A DNA stretch of 64,000 bases from Tetrastigma voinierianum (Eukaryota; Streptophyta; Magnoliopsida; Vitales; Vitaceae), in assembly GCA_016808115.1 (NCBI GenBank), contig JAEQBH010001508.1:558001-622000 (forward strand), written 5' to 3'. The first letter of the stretch is position 1; every line of letters starts with the position of its first letter. The position numbers and the translations under genes are program-made. The notes beneath the pieces were generated by a model. That model saw only the letters and a program-made list of their open reading frames with translations. It had not been told where the DNA came from and ran no database searches. Below, piece by piece: positions 23,519 to 36,289 of this stretch.

Positions 23519-23582
23519 ACACGTGTTGTCGCCATCTGTCCCCCCGTTAAGATGATAAGAAATCTTAGGCTAACCACGTGGC
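23519..23582 (-). promoter_or_regulatory. G-box/ABRE pair, probable promoter remnant of the second LEA copy
   Basis: ACACGTGT at 23519-23526 and CCACGTGGC at 23574-23582 are strong ABRE/G-box matches upstream (minus strand) of the LEA pseudogene. CACGTGGC is the classical ABRE of LEA promoters. The minisatellite now separates them from the coding part. Confidence 0.5.
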
Positions 23583-23589
23583 GTGCTTC

Positions 23590-25993
23590 TTATCTTCTAG
23601 GATGGTGTGCCACATTTGCTATTAACCGTCTTTTCTTTCTTTTTTATTTAACCATATGTTTTATTTCCTCGTGAGGGGAAAAAGAAAAAAGAGAAAGAAA
23701 AGCAAGATCCTCTCCTCGCAATAGTTTTTGAAAATATCTTTCAAAATCGTTGTTATTTTCTAAATTAAGCATTTTCTATGTTTTTTTTTATATATCTTTT
23801 GAACAAAAAAAAACCTAAGAACTTTTTATTTTTATTTTTGAGAAACAAAAATAGTTTTCAAAAATATAAATTAAACAAATCCTAAAATTTATTCGGTTTT
23901 ATTTTTTAAAAACCATTTTAGAAAACAGTTTCTAAAAACATATAAAATGGTAGGGGGTGTTTGGCGGTTTTTGAAAACTATAATTATTATTTAAATTTCG
24001 AGTTTTTTAGAATAAAAAAAAATTAGGAATCCATTTATTTTTTGTGTTTTCTTTGATTTTCTTATTTTTTAAAAAAAATAAATAAAATTTAAAAACCGCA
24101 AACAAACATGAAATTATTTTAATATTCTTTTAAATTTAGTGTTATCTAACGTTAAGTTAATGTTGTTCGTGTTTTTCTAAACACAAAATTATGAAGAACA
24201 AACAAATTTTTAGGTTTTTTCCATGTCTAAAAAAATAATAATAATTTTCAAAGACTGCGCCTAATAATTACTTCTCATCCGCGGTGTTTGATCCACTAAC
24301 GGTAAAAGAGCAACAATAGCAGTAGCACGTGTACACACGACCAAATATTTGATGATTTCATTGTTGTTATAAATCAATGGTACACATGACCAAATATTTG
24401 ATGATTTCATTATTGTTATAAAATCAAGGCAATTGAAATTCATTCCATTAATGAATCAATGGATGACGAGTAGTGAAATAGTCTTTCATCATTTCTATCA
24501 AATCAATCATATAGAAAATGACTTTTTCTCATTTTTTAAAAATCAATTTCCATCTCTCTTGTCCTCTCTACGTATAGAAAATCATATAAATTTGTCCTCC
24601 ATTTTATTTTATATCACAACTATTAATTAGTTTCAGGATGATTATACATATGCGTATTATTATGTCATTTCATTATAAATAGTTAAGTCGACAAAAAAAA
24701 AAAAAAAACAATGTAAACAATTTTAAGTTTAAAAAGGATTCAAACTTAGTTACTTTAACATGCTTTTACATGACCATGAATCCATAACCAATTTTAATTA
24801 ATGTAACCTTCTTTTCCCTTCGGTTAAATTATATTTATTACACATAAATTAAAATAATTAAATAACAAAAAGTTATATTTTCATAAGTTTAGTCCTATTA
24901 TGCCAAATTATATCATTTTAAGTAAATTTTTAATTAGTTTATTTATATAATACTTTTCATAAGCCAAGCAAATACAATTCAATATTTAAATATATAAAAA
25001 TTAAATTTTTTATTTTATCAAAAATTCAAAATGGTGCTAGATAACAACCCTAAGGATAGTGTAGTTGGTATAATGAATCCATCAAGACCGCTAGATGTTT
25101 AGTTGATCATTAATTTTATAGACTTAATTTTACAGACTTATGAGATTAGTTGAGCTGTAAGTCAAATATTTTAAAAATCGAATCGATGGTTATCTATTCA
25201 TGATTAAAGGATTGAATCAATTGATTTGATCCGATTTTTAAAATACAGGTGAAACCATAATTCATGAGGGAGAGGGAGGTCGCATGGGTACCCATCATGC
25301 TAATTAAAGAGAGATAAAAATGGTTGAATGTATGAGACGATACCATACCATTGTCGTTAGGGCCTACTTCCGTCCAATTGTAAAATAAATGAATCATTTT
25401 GAACGGGTTTCATGAGAGTTTACTTTAAACTTGAGTGTCAAAAAATTGATAACGATGCTGATTCAAGGTGTTGTGATTTATTATTATTTTTGAAAGAAAA
25501 GAGTAGCGATTTAATTAAAAACTTATTATTCATGATTAGGTAGAAATAAGACCCGAGTAATACGACATGTGAGAAGCGTGAATAAGTGCTCCCCTTGTGC
25601 AACAATGCAAGTGTCAAGTTTTTCATTCTCATCACTCATTTCGCTCTTCTCAATATGCCGAATCATATATTTTATTAAATGAATGATAGGTTGAACTTCG
25701 TTGATAAGTAATCATCTTATTTGTTCTACTCTTATTTTTGTCATGTACAAATATAATGAGTTGAGTTCAAAATGATTTCAATAAAAAAAAAAATCTCAAC
25801 AATTAGGCACCTCATGAATTGTTTAAGAACAGCTGATAGTGCAGAATTCCAAATTTCAAATTTCACATTTTCTATATTTGGAGTTGATGAGATTTACTTT
25901 TTGAGTTCTAACTCCAATCAATAATTTCAATTTTAACTTGTGCTCAGCTCTTACATTATTTAAATGCTATTTTTTTAAATTAAAATATTTTAA

Positions 25994-26033
<40 letters not shown>

Positions 26034-27036
26034 CTTTTATTTTTATTTGAAATATAAATATAAAATTATATAAAATAAATAAAATTCTAATAATTATTAA
26101 AAACCTAAAAATATATTTTATATTGATAAATTTTATATTATAGAGTATCATATTACATTAGAAAAATAAAGCAACATTGAAAATTATTAAAAAAAAATGT
26201 TAAAAGGAGAAAAAAAAAGAAAAAAAGTGGTGATTTTATTAAAAGACTTTTTTTACTTGTATGTAGTATTCTATGCAATATTCTCTTCTCATTGGCCGAC
26301 CTTTAACCATTGAGTCATTTCTCATTGACGTTAAAAGACTATTTGAAATATGAATTTCGAAAATCTAATTCTTCACCAAATTTTGATTTTAGATAAAAAT
26401 ATTATCATTATTTTCTCATAAAAATATTCATTTCTTTTATAAGACATGTGTAAATAACAAAAGGTATTTTTGTCTATAATGAATTATTTTTCAAGAAAAA
26501 TATGGGAAGAATTATATTTGTAAATTTTAAATTATTTGATTCTTTTAACCAAATATTAAAAAAAAAAGGATAAAGATTAATTTTTTTGTTTGATTATTGG
26601 GAGTGTACTTGTATTTTTACTTACAAGTAACTTTTTTTTTTTTTTTTGTTGAATTTCGTTTGACTTTTTTTTATATATATATTTATTTATTGATTCAGGT
26701 GAATAATAATATAATCGATAGAAATATTTAATAAAAAATGCTAAAAATTTTAGAGGATAATGTCAAGTTAATAGTAAAAATGATAAACTTAAGACTTATG
26801 TATTTGATAATTAAAAAATGTACATGTCTTTTAAGATTTTAAATGCGTATTGACCAAGCATGAATTGATCAAATGGCGTTATCAATCGAAGACTTTGTGT
26901 CTGAATTCTTAACAAGATATCGAAGAAAAATTTGTCACGTTGATGATAAATACAGAGTCGCAATAAGTCGGCAATAATAGCGCAGATGTCTTATTAACAG
27001 CATACGCATGAAACATTGCTTAAATGTGAAGTAAAT
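23590..27036. other. AT-rich intergenic DNA, no recognised gene
   Basis: Holds a two-copy direct repeat of about 50 bp at 24329-24427 (ACCAAATATTTGATGATTTC at about 24339 and 24389), a (TA)n run at 25999-26030, and an AT-rich dispersed repeat at about 25990-26190. The rest shows only low-complexity A/T tracts and short chance frames. Confidence 0.55.
25990..26195. repeat. Dispersed AT-rich repeat, copy 1
   Basis: AAATATAAATATAAAATTAT, ATTAAAAACCTAAAAAT, and ATATTACATTA..AAAAATAAA occur in the same order at about 39110-39280. Both copies are diverged; the superfamily is not clear from the ends. Confidence 0.55.
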
Positions 27037-29675
27037 GGGATGTTTTAGTTCTCTTCGTTTCAGCCAATAAATTCGACGTTATAAATAATCTCTAACCTAT
27101 TGAAAAACATGCTATTCTTGCATCTCTTCTATTAAGTGTCTAAACTATTAAGAGTTAATTACATAAATGGTGTCTCGATTTTTTCATTTTTTATATTTTG
27201 GTGTCTCAATTTTATTTTTGTTCAATTAAGTGTCTAAACTATTTTATTTTTTATATTTTTGTGTATCAACTTTGTTTTGTTCAATTATGTGTCTAAAGTC
27301 TAAACTTTCTGATTTTTCTATTTTGGAGTCTCAATTTTATTTTTGTTTAATCAAATATCTAAACTTTTTTATTTTTTATATTTTAATGTCTTAACTTTAT
27401 TTTTTATTTTTGTTCGATTGGCGTTTTAAAGCTTTAATTTTTATTCATTGGTGTTGACCAATAAAAACTTATTAAGATATTTGAATTAGAAAAAATTGAA
27501 CTTAAATGACATTCTTCGTCGTATAAAATAATAAAATTATTTAAATGACCTTTAATGATGTGAAATGATAATATCATCCTTTCTACATTACATTATTTAT
27601 TATCTATATTGTCCTTTCGTCTCATTAAAGGTAATTTAACTAATTTCGTCATGTTAATGTTATTTGGATGTAATTTTTATTTTTTTAGATATCATAATAA
27701 GCTTTTATTGATCAAGAAGCATTTGAAGGAACAAAAACTAAAAGTTAAGACAATTGATTAAATAAAAATAAAGTTAAGACGCTAAAATAGGAAACAAATT
27801 GAAAAGTTTAAACACTTGGTTGAATAAAAATAAAGTTAAGACACCAAAATATTAAAAATAAAAAAGTTTAAACACTTGATTGAACAAAAATAAAGTTGAG
27901 ATACCAAAATATAAAAAATGGAAAAGTTGAAACACAATTTATGTAATTAACCCTTTTATTAATTTAAACTAGCTATTCATTTGATAAAAACACATAATCA
28001 AATTCGCTAAAAACTTTAAAGAATGACGCAACATCAAGTTAATAGCATAATGAATTGACTTAAAGCGCATCGTTTGATAATCATTATAATGGTATGATCT
28101 TATAAGCAGGTTTATAAGCGTATTGAAGAGCGTTATTTGATTTGTTGTGCTGTGGATGAATATGTTTCATACGAGATTGTCAGCATCTTAGTAACATCGT
28201 AGCCAGAGATAGCAAACTGTCGCGTGTGTAATGATACAATACGTGATACAATAAATCAACGATAAAATTACAAAAAAATAAAAATAAAAAATAAAGACGA
28301 CATGACAAAGCCTACACATTTGATAATTATATAATGGCTTATATTTTCTGACGTATTGTATTGTAGTCGATTTATTATCTTTACTTCGGATCGAATAATA
28401 GCACTGCGAAATCACATATCGTCCATAGACTAGTAAACATCATAATAAGATGATGAAAAACCAATAATCGTATCAAAACAATATAACTACATATTGCAAT
28501 AAGTCGATGGTAAAATAAAAAAATTAAAGCTCAAATTTTTATGAAAAAACCACTTCATTAAGAAAAATAATAATAAAAAAAGATGTTAAACGATGATTTC
28601 AAACAAAAAAAAAAAAAATCACCCGTTAACCATTAGCATTTACGTGAAATATTTCACGAATATTAGTATTACTTCTCCCTAATAGATTTGGTAATTCACT
28701 ATTATTATAAGCATGAAAATTTAAAATATTTTTCAATTAGTTGTGCCTTGTATTCTTTTATAAATTTTAATTTTATATAAAAAACGTTTTGTAATTTTAC
28801 TTACCGTTAAAAAAAAAAAATCATGTTTTTAATGATATAGCCTCAGTTGAGGCCCATGGGGTAGACAAAAATGTTGTGAATAATTATTTTTATTGACTTT
28901 TATGATTTTCGGCAATTTCCAAACATATGAGATAATGGTGTTGTAATTGATCGAAGCCAAGATACACCGAACGCCATTATTGCCTTTATTAGTTAAAAAG
29001 ATGATGAGAATCCACATATTTTACATTTGGCAATTTCTTTTTTTATTTGTACTACTAAATTTCCATGATGAAAAAAAAAAGTTCATCAATAGATTCAAAA
29101 CATCATTTTCTCCATAATTATTGTAAACAATAATTTTTATTTTTTTAAACAAGAAAAAAAAAATAAGAAAACATAGTTGACTGCCAATAATTATTTCTTA
29201 AATATCAACCACAACGTTTTAAAATAACATTTATTTATTAATATATATTTTTTTGTTGGATGTGCCTTAGAGTCTCAAATGCGATGGTTTATGAGTTAAT
29301 AATAATAGATAATATATGTTTAAAAAAAACAATATTCAATATCTAATTGGTACAAAATCATGAGTTTCATAAGTTTTGCAATAGTTTTCACTTATTTCTT
29401 AAAAAATGATTATATAAATACGTATAATAACACTAAATATTATAATTACCTTTAAAATATATTAAGTTTGTAAACAGATTATTTAAAAATATATATTATT
29501 AAATACCTTTCAAAAAATTGTACTAAAAAATGCTTATCAAAGTTATTTAAATTGTTTGGAAAGACATTTCTTAAGAAAAACTAAAAATATAATTGAATCC
29601 TTAGACGTCCATTTTTGGAAATGTAACTGGAGTACTTGAATCAAAATCAAATAACTTGCTTCAAAATCTTTTTTT
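27037..29675. repeat. Tandem duplication of about 2.65 kb, copy A
   Basis: GGGATGTTTTAGTTCTCTTC begins copy A at 27037 and copy B at 29700 (offset 2663). Matching landmarks are GCCTCAGTTGAGGCCCA at 28840/31503 and CACCCGTTAACCATTAGC at about 28620/31272. TTAGACGTCCATTTT occurs at about 29602/32224, and AACTTGCTTCAAAATCTT at the end of both. Copy A is non-coding, with a foldback element and an AT-rich tail. The junction with copy B holds a long T run (about 29670-29687). Confidence 0.88.
27152..27953. mobile_element. Foldback element with TIRs of roughly 300 bp, copy A
   Basis: The left end GAGTTAATTACATAAATGG returns inverted at the right end as GGGTTAATTACATAAATTG. The arms pair inward through repeats of GTGTCTAAACT.TTTTAT and (T)TGTTCAATTAAG to GA.CAATAAAA.CTTATTA. 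A gap of about 200 bases lies in the middle. The 9 bases flanking each side (AACTATTAA, TTTTATTAA) share TATTAA, a possible worn 9-bp duplication, so a Mutator-type MITE is likely. No coding frame. Confidence 0.7.
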
Positions 29676-29699
29676 TTTTTTTTTTTGAAAGACATAAAT

Positions 29700-32310
29700 G
29701 GGATGTTTTAGTTCTCTTCGTTCGGCCAATAAATTCTACGTCATAAATAATATCTAACCTATTGAAAAACATGATATTCTTGCATCTCTTCTATTAAGTT
29801 TCTAAACTATTAAGAGTTAATTATATAAATGGTATCTATATTTTTTATTTTTTTTTATTTTGGTGTCTTAATTTTATTTTTGTTCAATTAAGTGTCTAAA
29901 CTATTTTATTTTTTCTATTTTTGTGTATCAACTTTATTTTTATTCAATTATATGTTTAAACTTTTTTATTTTTCTATTTTGGAGTCTCAATTTTATTTTT
30001 GTTTAATCAAGTATCTAAACTTTTTTATTTTTTATATTTTGATATGTTAACTTTATTTTTTATTTTTGTTTAATTAAGCATTTAAATTTTTAATTTTTCA
30101 TTTAGGTGGTTGATCGATAAAAACTTATTAAGATATTTGAATTAGAAAAAATTGAACTCAAATGACATTCTTCATAGTAGAAAATAATAAAATTATTTAA
30201 ATGACTTTTAACGAGGTGAAATAATAATATTATCGTTTCTGAGTTACATGTTTTATTATCTATATTGTCCTTTCGTCTCATTAAATATCATTTAACTAAT
30301 CACGTCATGTTAATGTTATTTGGATGTAATTTTTGTTTTTTAGATATCCTAATAAGCTTTTATTGATCAAGAAGCATTTGAATTAACAAAAACTAAAAGT
30401 TAAGACAATTGATTGAATAAAAATAAAGTTAGAGACATCAAAATAGAAAAAAATTGAAAAGTTTAAACACTTTGTTGAATAAAAATAAAGTTAAAACACC
30501 AAAATAAAAAAAATAAAAAAGTTTAAACACTTAATTGAACAAAAATAAAGTTGAGATACCAAAATATAAAAAATAGAAAAGTTGAGACACAATTTATGTA
30601 ATTAACCCTTTTATTAATTTAAACTAGCTATTCATTTAAATAAAATCGTATAATCAGGTCGTAAAAAGCTTAAGAATGACTATGACATCCAAGTTAATAA
30701 CGTAATGGGTGGCTGCGAAGCCTCGTGTGATAATACGTATAATAGTATGATACTTATGGCTGATTTCTGGCGTATTAGTGATCGTAATTTAATTTATTGT
30801 TATCTTTGTCGGATTGAATATGTTTTCCCGTATGAATTACTCACACACTAGTAAGCAGCGCTGTGGGGATATGGCGGTGTCGTATTATGTGATATAATAG
30901 CATCTGCATGATAAATCAACGATAAAATTATAAAAAAAAAAACAAAATTAAAGACGACACAAAGCCTACACATTTAATAATCATATAATAACTATAGTTT
31001 TACAGTATATTGACGACCATAATTTGATTTATTATCTTTATCAGATCAAATATGCTTTTGCCGTCTAAATCGTCCATAGACTAATAAACGTTATAGAAGA
31101 TGATGGCAGTATGTCGTGTCAACGTCTGTGCGCGTGCCAATAAGTCGATGGTAAAATTTAAAAAAAAAAAAATTTATAGCTCAAATTTTTATGAAAAAAC
31201 CACTTTATTAAAAAAAATGATAAAAAAAGATGTTAAACGATGATTTCAAGCAAAAAAAAAAAAAAAAAAATCACCCGTTAACCATTAGCATTTACGTGAA
31301 ATATTTCACGAATAATGATACTTCTCCCAAATAGATTTGGTAATTCACTATTATTATAAACATGAAAATTTAAAATATTTTTCAATTAGTTGTGCCTTGT
31401 ATTATTTTATAAATATTAATCATGATGGTTTTAATTTTATAGAAAAAACGTTTTGTAATTTTACTTTCCGTTAAAAAAAAATAATCATGTTTTTAATGAT
31501 GTAGCCTCAGTTGAGGCCCACGGGGCAGACAAAAACTGTTGTGAATAATTATTATTTTTATTGACTTTTATGGTTTTCGGCAATTTCCAAACATCTGAGA
31601 TAATAGTGTTGTAATTGATCGAAGCCAAGATACACCGGACGCCATTATTGCCTTTATTAGTTAAAAAGATGATGAGAATCCACATATTTTACATTTGGCA
31701 ATTTCTTTTTTTATTTTATTTGTACTACTAAATTTCCATGAAAAAAAAAAAGTTCATCAATAGATTCAAAACATCATTTTCTCCATATTTATTGTAAACA
31801 ATAATTTTTATTTTTCTAAACAAGAAAAAATAAAAATAAAAAAACATAGTTGACTGCCAATAATTATTTCTTAAATATCAACCACAACGTTTTAAGATAA
31901 CATTTATTTATTAATATATATTGATGTTTAAAAAAAACAATATCTAATATCTAATTGGTATGAGACAAGTTGAAACACAAAATCACGAGTTTCATAAGTT
32001 TTGCAATAGTTTTCACTTATTTCTTAAAAAATGATTATATAAATACGTATAATAACACTAAATATTATAATTACCTTTAAAATATATTAAGTTTGTAAAC
32101 AGATTATTTAAAAAATATATATTATTAAATACCTTTCAAAATTTGTACTAAAAATGCTTATCAAAGTTATTTGGTGTTTGGACAGAGATTTCTTAAAAAA
32201 AACTAAAAATATAATTGAATCCTTAGACGTCCATTTTGGAAATGTAACTGGAGTAGTTGAATCAAAATCAATAACTTGCTTCAAAATCTTGTACCACACG
32301 CCAAACAATA
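29700..32310. repeat. Tandem duplication of about 2.65 kb, copy B
   Basis: See copy A for landmarks. Most of copy B matches closely. The stretch at about 30620-31150 is far more diverged from its counterpart at about 27975-28510 than the sequence on either side. The right end follows AACTTGCTTCAAAATCTTG near 32290. Confidence 0.88.
29814..30608. mobile_element. Foldback element with TIRs of roughly 300 bp, copy B
   Basis: Same element as at 27152-27953, carried along by the duplication. Ends GAGTTAATTATATAAATGG and (inverted) GGGTTAATTACATAAATTG, with the same flanks. Confidence 0.7.
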
Positions 32311-33902
32311 TTAAAATAATAATAAAAATAAACAAGCATTGGGCAAATAAATAACCTTTCACCTAAATAATTGATATCTTATAATGTCAAGGCACGCCAC
32401 CATGAGCGTCACACGAATCAAACAAAGGAAAATTTACGTTCCTTCGAAGTTAATTAATAATGTGGTTGGCTGGAGACGGGTCACATCCCTAGAGGCTTAC
32501 CTATATTTCATAAAAATGTCATGTTTCTCCAATTATGATGGACCCCATCTTTCTTCCTCGTGACAATATGTATACCAGCATTATTGCATGAAATTCGCAC
32601 AATTTCTTAATTTTCAACTTTTGCCACGTGTGGTAGCTGATTTTGATGCTGAATTCCATCTCAAAATTGAAAGAAAAAAAAAGTGATCAGGTGGAAACAA
32701 ATAAAGTAACGTTTCACATGATTTTATTTCTCTCAAGTTACCAAGAATTCACGGATCTTTACATAGAGGGTATTATATACTAATCAACTTTGTCACATGT
32801 TGCTTCCCTATTAGTTCTCAGCTCATAATGGTAGTGGGTTGTAGTTCTCTGGTATGACGACACGTGTCCCATGTAAAACTAGTAACGTTAGTAGTCTCCC
32901 TTGGTTGTTTGACTGATTTCGTTCTTCCGTTGGAGACTTGGTCTTACAACTTCGTCTGCTTTGGGTAGGCTCTGGTTGTCGGATCTAAGAGGTGCTATGC
33001 TTGAGGTGATGTGGATGGTGGGTAGTTTGGGTTGTTTTTCCTTCATGCCTGACGTAGGTAGGTTCGAGGGTGGTTTGGGCATTCATCAGTGCCTTGGGTT
33101 CGAGTCCTCCTCAAAATTTGGGCCTTAGTGCAATGCTTCTCTTGGTGTAGTTCATTTTGGGCTTTGACTCGTCTCATTCCACTAATTTTTGAGTGCGAAT
33201 TTGCGGACTGGATTGTGTTGAAGAGTGATACTACATGGCCTTGTCTTGGTGGTTTGCGGAGAAATTATGATGACATGTCTATTCATGATTACTTTCTGAA
33301 CAAGTGGTAATAACGGGTTGGGCTCATAGAACGTTCGTCATCGGGTATGACTCTCGCATTTAATGCTCATTTTGAACTTCCCGCCTACAATGATGAGCTT
33401 TTAAGGCTCCAACACTTCGTTTTCCCTTTCAGAGTTCTGGAACGTTGCTTTTCCCCTACTAAATTCCAACGTTATCAGCTTGCTCCACTTTGGTCCCCTC
33501 TTCTTGTTCTTCTGCATCCTTCTTTTGCCTATGGTGGGCTTAAAATGGGTTCCTTTCTTACTTGAGCTGTCGGGATTGGTCTGCTTCTTTACTGGTTTAG
33601 GGTCGGTTAAGTCTTTCCCCTTTTCATTTTTGTAGGGTTTCCTGTGTTTGTTTGTGATGCTCCTTCTTTCGTGTCTTTGTTTTTTTTAGATGTCGAACCT
33701 CAAGAGCTCACATTCGACTTGGATAACAAGTGAGGGTGCTTAGAGGCCATTTGATGGTGGTAGGGAGAATTGCCCAAAATCGTCTCATACTAAGACAAGG
33801 ATTCCTCTTCTTCCGAGACATAGCATACACAGACTCGGGTAGATTCGGACATAGTCATCACATGGCTTAGACCTGGTCAGGACGCCCGGGCTAATAAGTT
33901 AT
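32311..33902. other. Intergenic DNA, origin unclear
   Basis: No recognised gene. A box B-like word (GGGTTCGAGTCC) is at about 33095-33106 without a convincing box A. The 33000-33900 part is richer in G+C than the DNA to its left and borders a gypsy LTR end, so it may be old retroelement DNA. Short frames here show no family motifs. Confidence 0.45.
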
Positions 33903-36280
33903 TGTGGCGCCCCATATCTCGAGGGTCCCTTTTTTTTTGTCAACTGTACAAGAGTATGTCTGCGTCTCGTCTCTATCGTCTTGTAGCGTCCCACACCTTG
34001 TTAACGCAACTCACGTGCCCCAACTGTCGCGACGCGCAGAACACTATGTCACGACATGGAAGACATCATGTCCTTGAACTCTTTGTTGCGACTCATGGTA
34101 TACTCTATCTTGACGCAATTTCAGGCAACTCTATCGCGACATCGAATTCTTTGTCACGACATAAAATCTCTTCACCTTGGCCAACTCTGTCGCGACAAGA
34201 AAACCCTTGGTCTTGACCAAACTCTATCGTGACATAAAATACTTTGTCGCGACACCACTCCAGGAAACTCTGTCGCGATATAAAAATTCTCTATCGCGAC
34301 ATAAAATCCCTACCCAAGGCCAAACCTGTTGCAACACAAAGGTAGCAACACTTGACCTCTTGTCATGACCATCTCGGTCATGACAGGGAAACCTCTGTCG
34401 CGACATTGTCACAACAGAGAAGCAAAACACTGTCGCGACATGGAAAAACTATGCCGTGGCCTAGCAACTGCATTAAGCCTGAGAGCCATGTTGTGACATA
34501 GGGGACCCCTGTTGCGACATAGAACTAGAAAAACTCTGTTGCGATCAGGAAACCCTTGTCGCGACCTAAACCCTGCTCAAACATGCAGTAGCCTTCCCGA
34601 CATTTCGTGCACCTTTAACTCTTTTCCAAACACCATAAATTTAATACAGTAGCCTCTGGATAATAAAGACAACTCAAAGTTTGGGACAAACTTGCCAAAT
34701 TATTTTGAACAATTCAAAATGAGTTTCATCACAACTCTTTTCTCTTACATAAACAGGAACTGGATATACTGTCCAGAATTTTACAAAACATGTAATGAAG
34801 CCATAATCTGACCTTTTTCTTCACCACTAAGGTCTCAGATGAGTTTCATCTCCTGGTGTGCCTCCAGTGCCTGAAATATTTTCCCACGATGGGGTGGTGA
34901 TACCCGAGTAGAAATTACTCACATAAGAGTGCCACATTCCTAAGTGCGCATCTGTCTCATAGTCGACCAACCTTGCAAAACCACGTTGAGCAACAACATA
35001 TGCATTTACATGAATGCTCACATGTCCATGCCAATGTCCGAGCCCTCAACGACTCCCTACGCACATGCATATGCCATGTACTTAAGAAAAACCTTCATTC
35101 GAAACAAAGATTTTGTTTATAATTGACTCATTGACAACCGATCGGTGCTTTATTGAAAGCCGGCTGTCTTTTGGAGTAGCGACGCGGGGGTCTCACCCGC
35201 GGGCAGCCGTGAGCCTTGAGACACTTTCCACGGGCTTTACGGCTTGATCTATGTCTAACCAAGGATGCATGCTTTTCACCTGAGAGGGTGTCTATCCCTT
35301 CTTGTTACTACCAAACACATAATTTAAACCGTGCGACTCTAGGATGTTGTCCCTTTGACAGAGCCCACCATTAAACACCAAACACAGTGTTAATTCATTC
35401 CATACACTCACACCCGATTCACGTGATGTCTCCGTGCATATGCAATGCAAAAATGCCATTGCATGTCGTTTCATGTTACATGCATAATGAGAGCTACAGG
35501 CAACATCTACAATTCATGGATAATTATATCTACTGCATATACTTCACATCCATCGTATAACCCATGTCAATACATCAAGCAAACATACATCAACATGATT
35601 TTCACACCACATGCATGTCATTTAATCAAGCAACGACACACAAACTGGATCTTCATGTTCAGACCCAAAAACAACACATACAGTTCAAGATGTCAGTCCA
35701 TACCCAGTAGTGACACACCACACTATCATCACGCTCGAATCCCATATTTTCAAGCAAACACAACCTATTCCCGAACTACAATTCTGGAAATAGAAGGACG
35801 AGAAAGCTGGCCTTAAATTATCAGCAATTTGATTATTATTCTTGGAACCCATTGTATTAAGGCTCGCCTCACTTGGCCATTGAATGACCCTTAGACAAAG
35901 AATAAACAAAGTAAAAGAGAACCCCTACTTCTTGGAGCACAGACTGGCTCACTTCCTGACCCTTTGAACATCTTGTTGCTCGAATGTTGGAGACCAGTAG
36001 AAGTTGGATCTCCTTTCCTCCCATTTTCCTTTCTTTTTCCTTCTCTCATTCTCCCCCACGAACTCATTTTGGTCTAGGTGTAAAACACCTTTCTCAATCA
36101 CTTTGACACATGGCAATCACCATGCCATGTGTTCCTCATTCCACCTTTTTCCCTACTTAGTTCATGCATGAAAAGAATGTGACACTTGGCTTTCCATATG
36201 CCAAGTGTCCACCTGTTTGGTGCCACATGGCACGTGTCTTCGTGTCATGTGTTGCCATGTCGTTTGTTCACTTCGCCTCA
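33903..36280 (-). mobile_element. Gypsy LTR fragment (chromovirus-like), minus strand
   Basis: The minus-strand 3' end is CCCTCGAGATATGGGGCGCCACA at 33903, a GGGGCGC..ACA ending like that of the chromodomain element at 54568. Minus-strand TTTCAGGCACTGGAGG (about 34875) resembles the CAGGTACAGAGGAGGAC word in the 3' LTR at about 63363-63380. A TCGCGA motif array fills 34024-34570. The 5' border is not seen; the block ends where copia sequence starts near 36290. No coding region is attached on the left side. Confidence 0.55.
34024..34570. repeat. Interspersed array of the self-complementary motif TGTCGCGACA, about 19 worn copies
   Basis: Copies such as CTGTCGCGACAAG (34188), TTGTCGCGACACC (about 34245), CTATCGCGACAT (34291), CTGTCGCGACATTG (34396) and CTGTCGCGACATGG (about 34430) sit 12-50 bases apart in otherwise unrelated sequence. 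Variants are mainly TTGCGA, TCACGA and TCGTGA, the changes expected from CpG deamination. Confidence 0.8.
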
Positions 36281-36289
36281 AAATACTTT

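Noticed and set aside
33095..33106. Box B-like GGGTTCGAGTCC suggesting a tRNA or SINE
   Set aside because: No convincing box A upstream and no cloverleaf.
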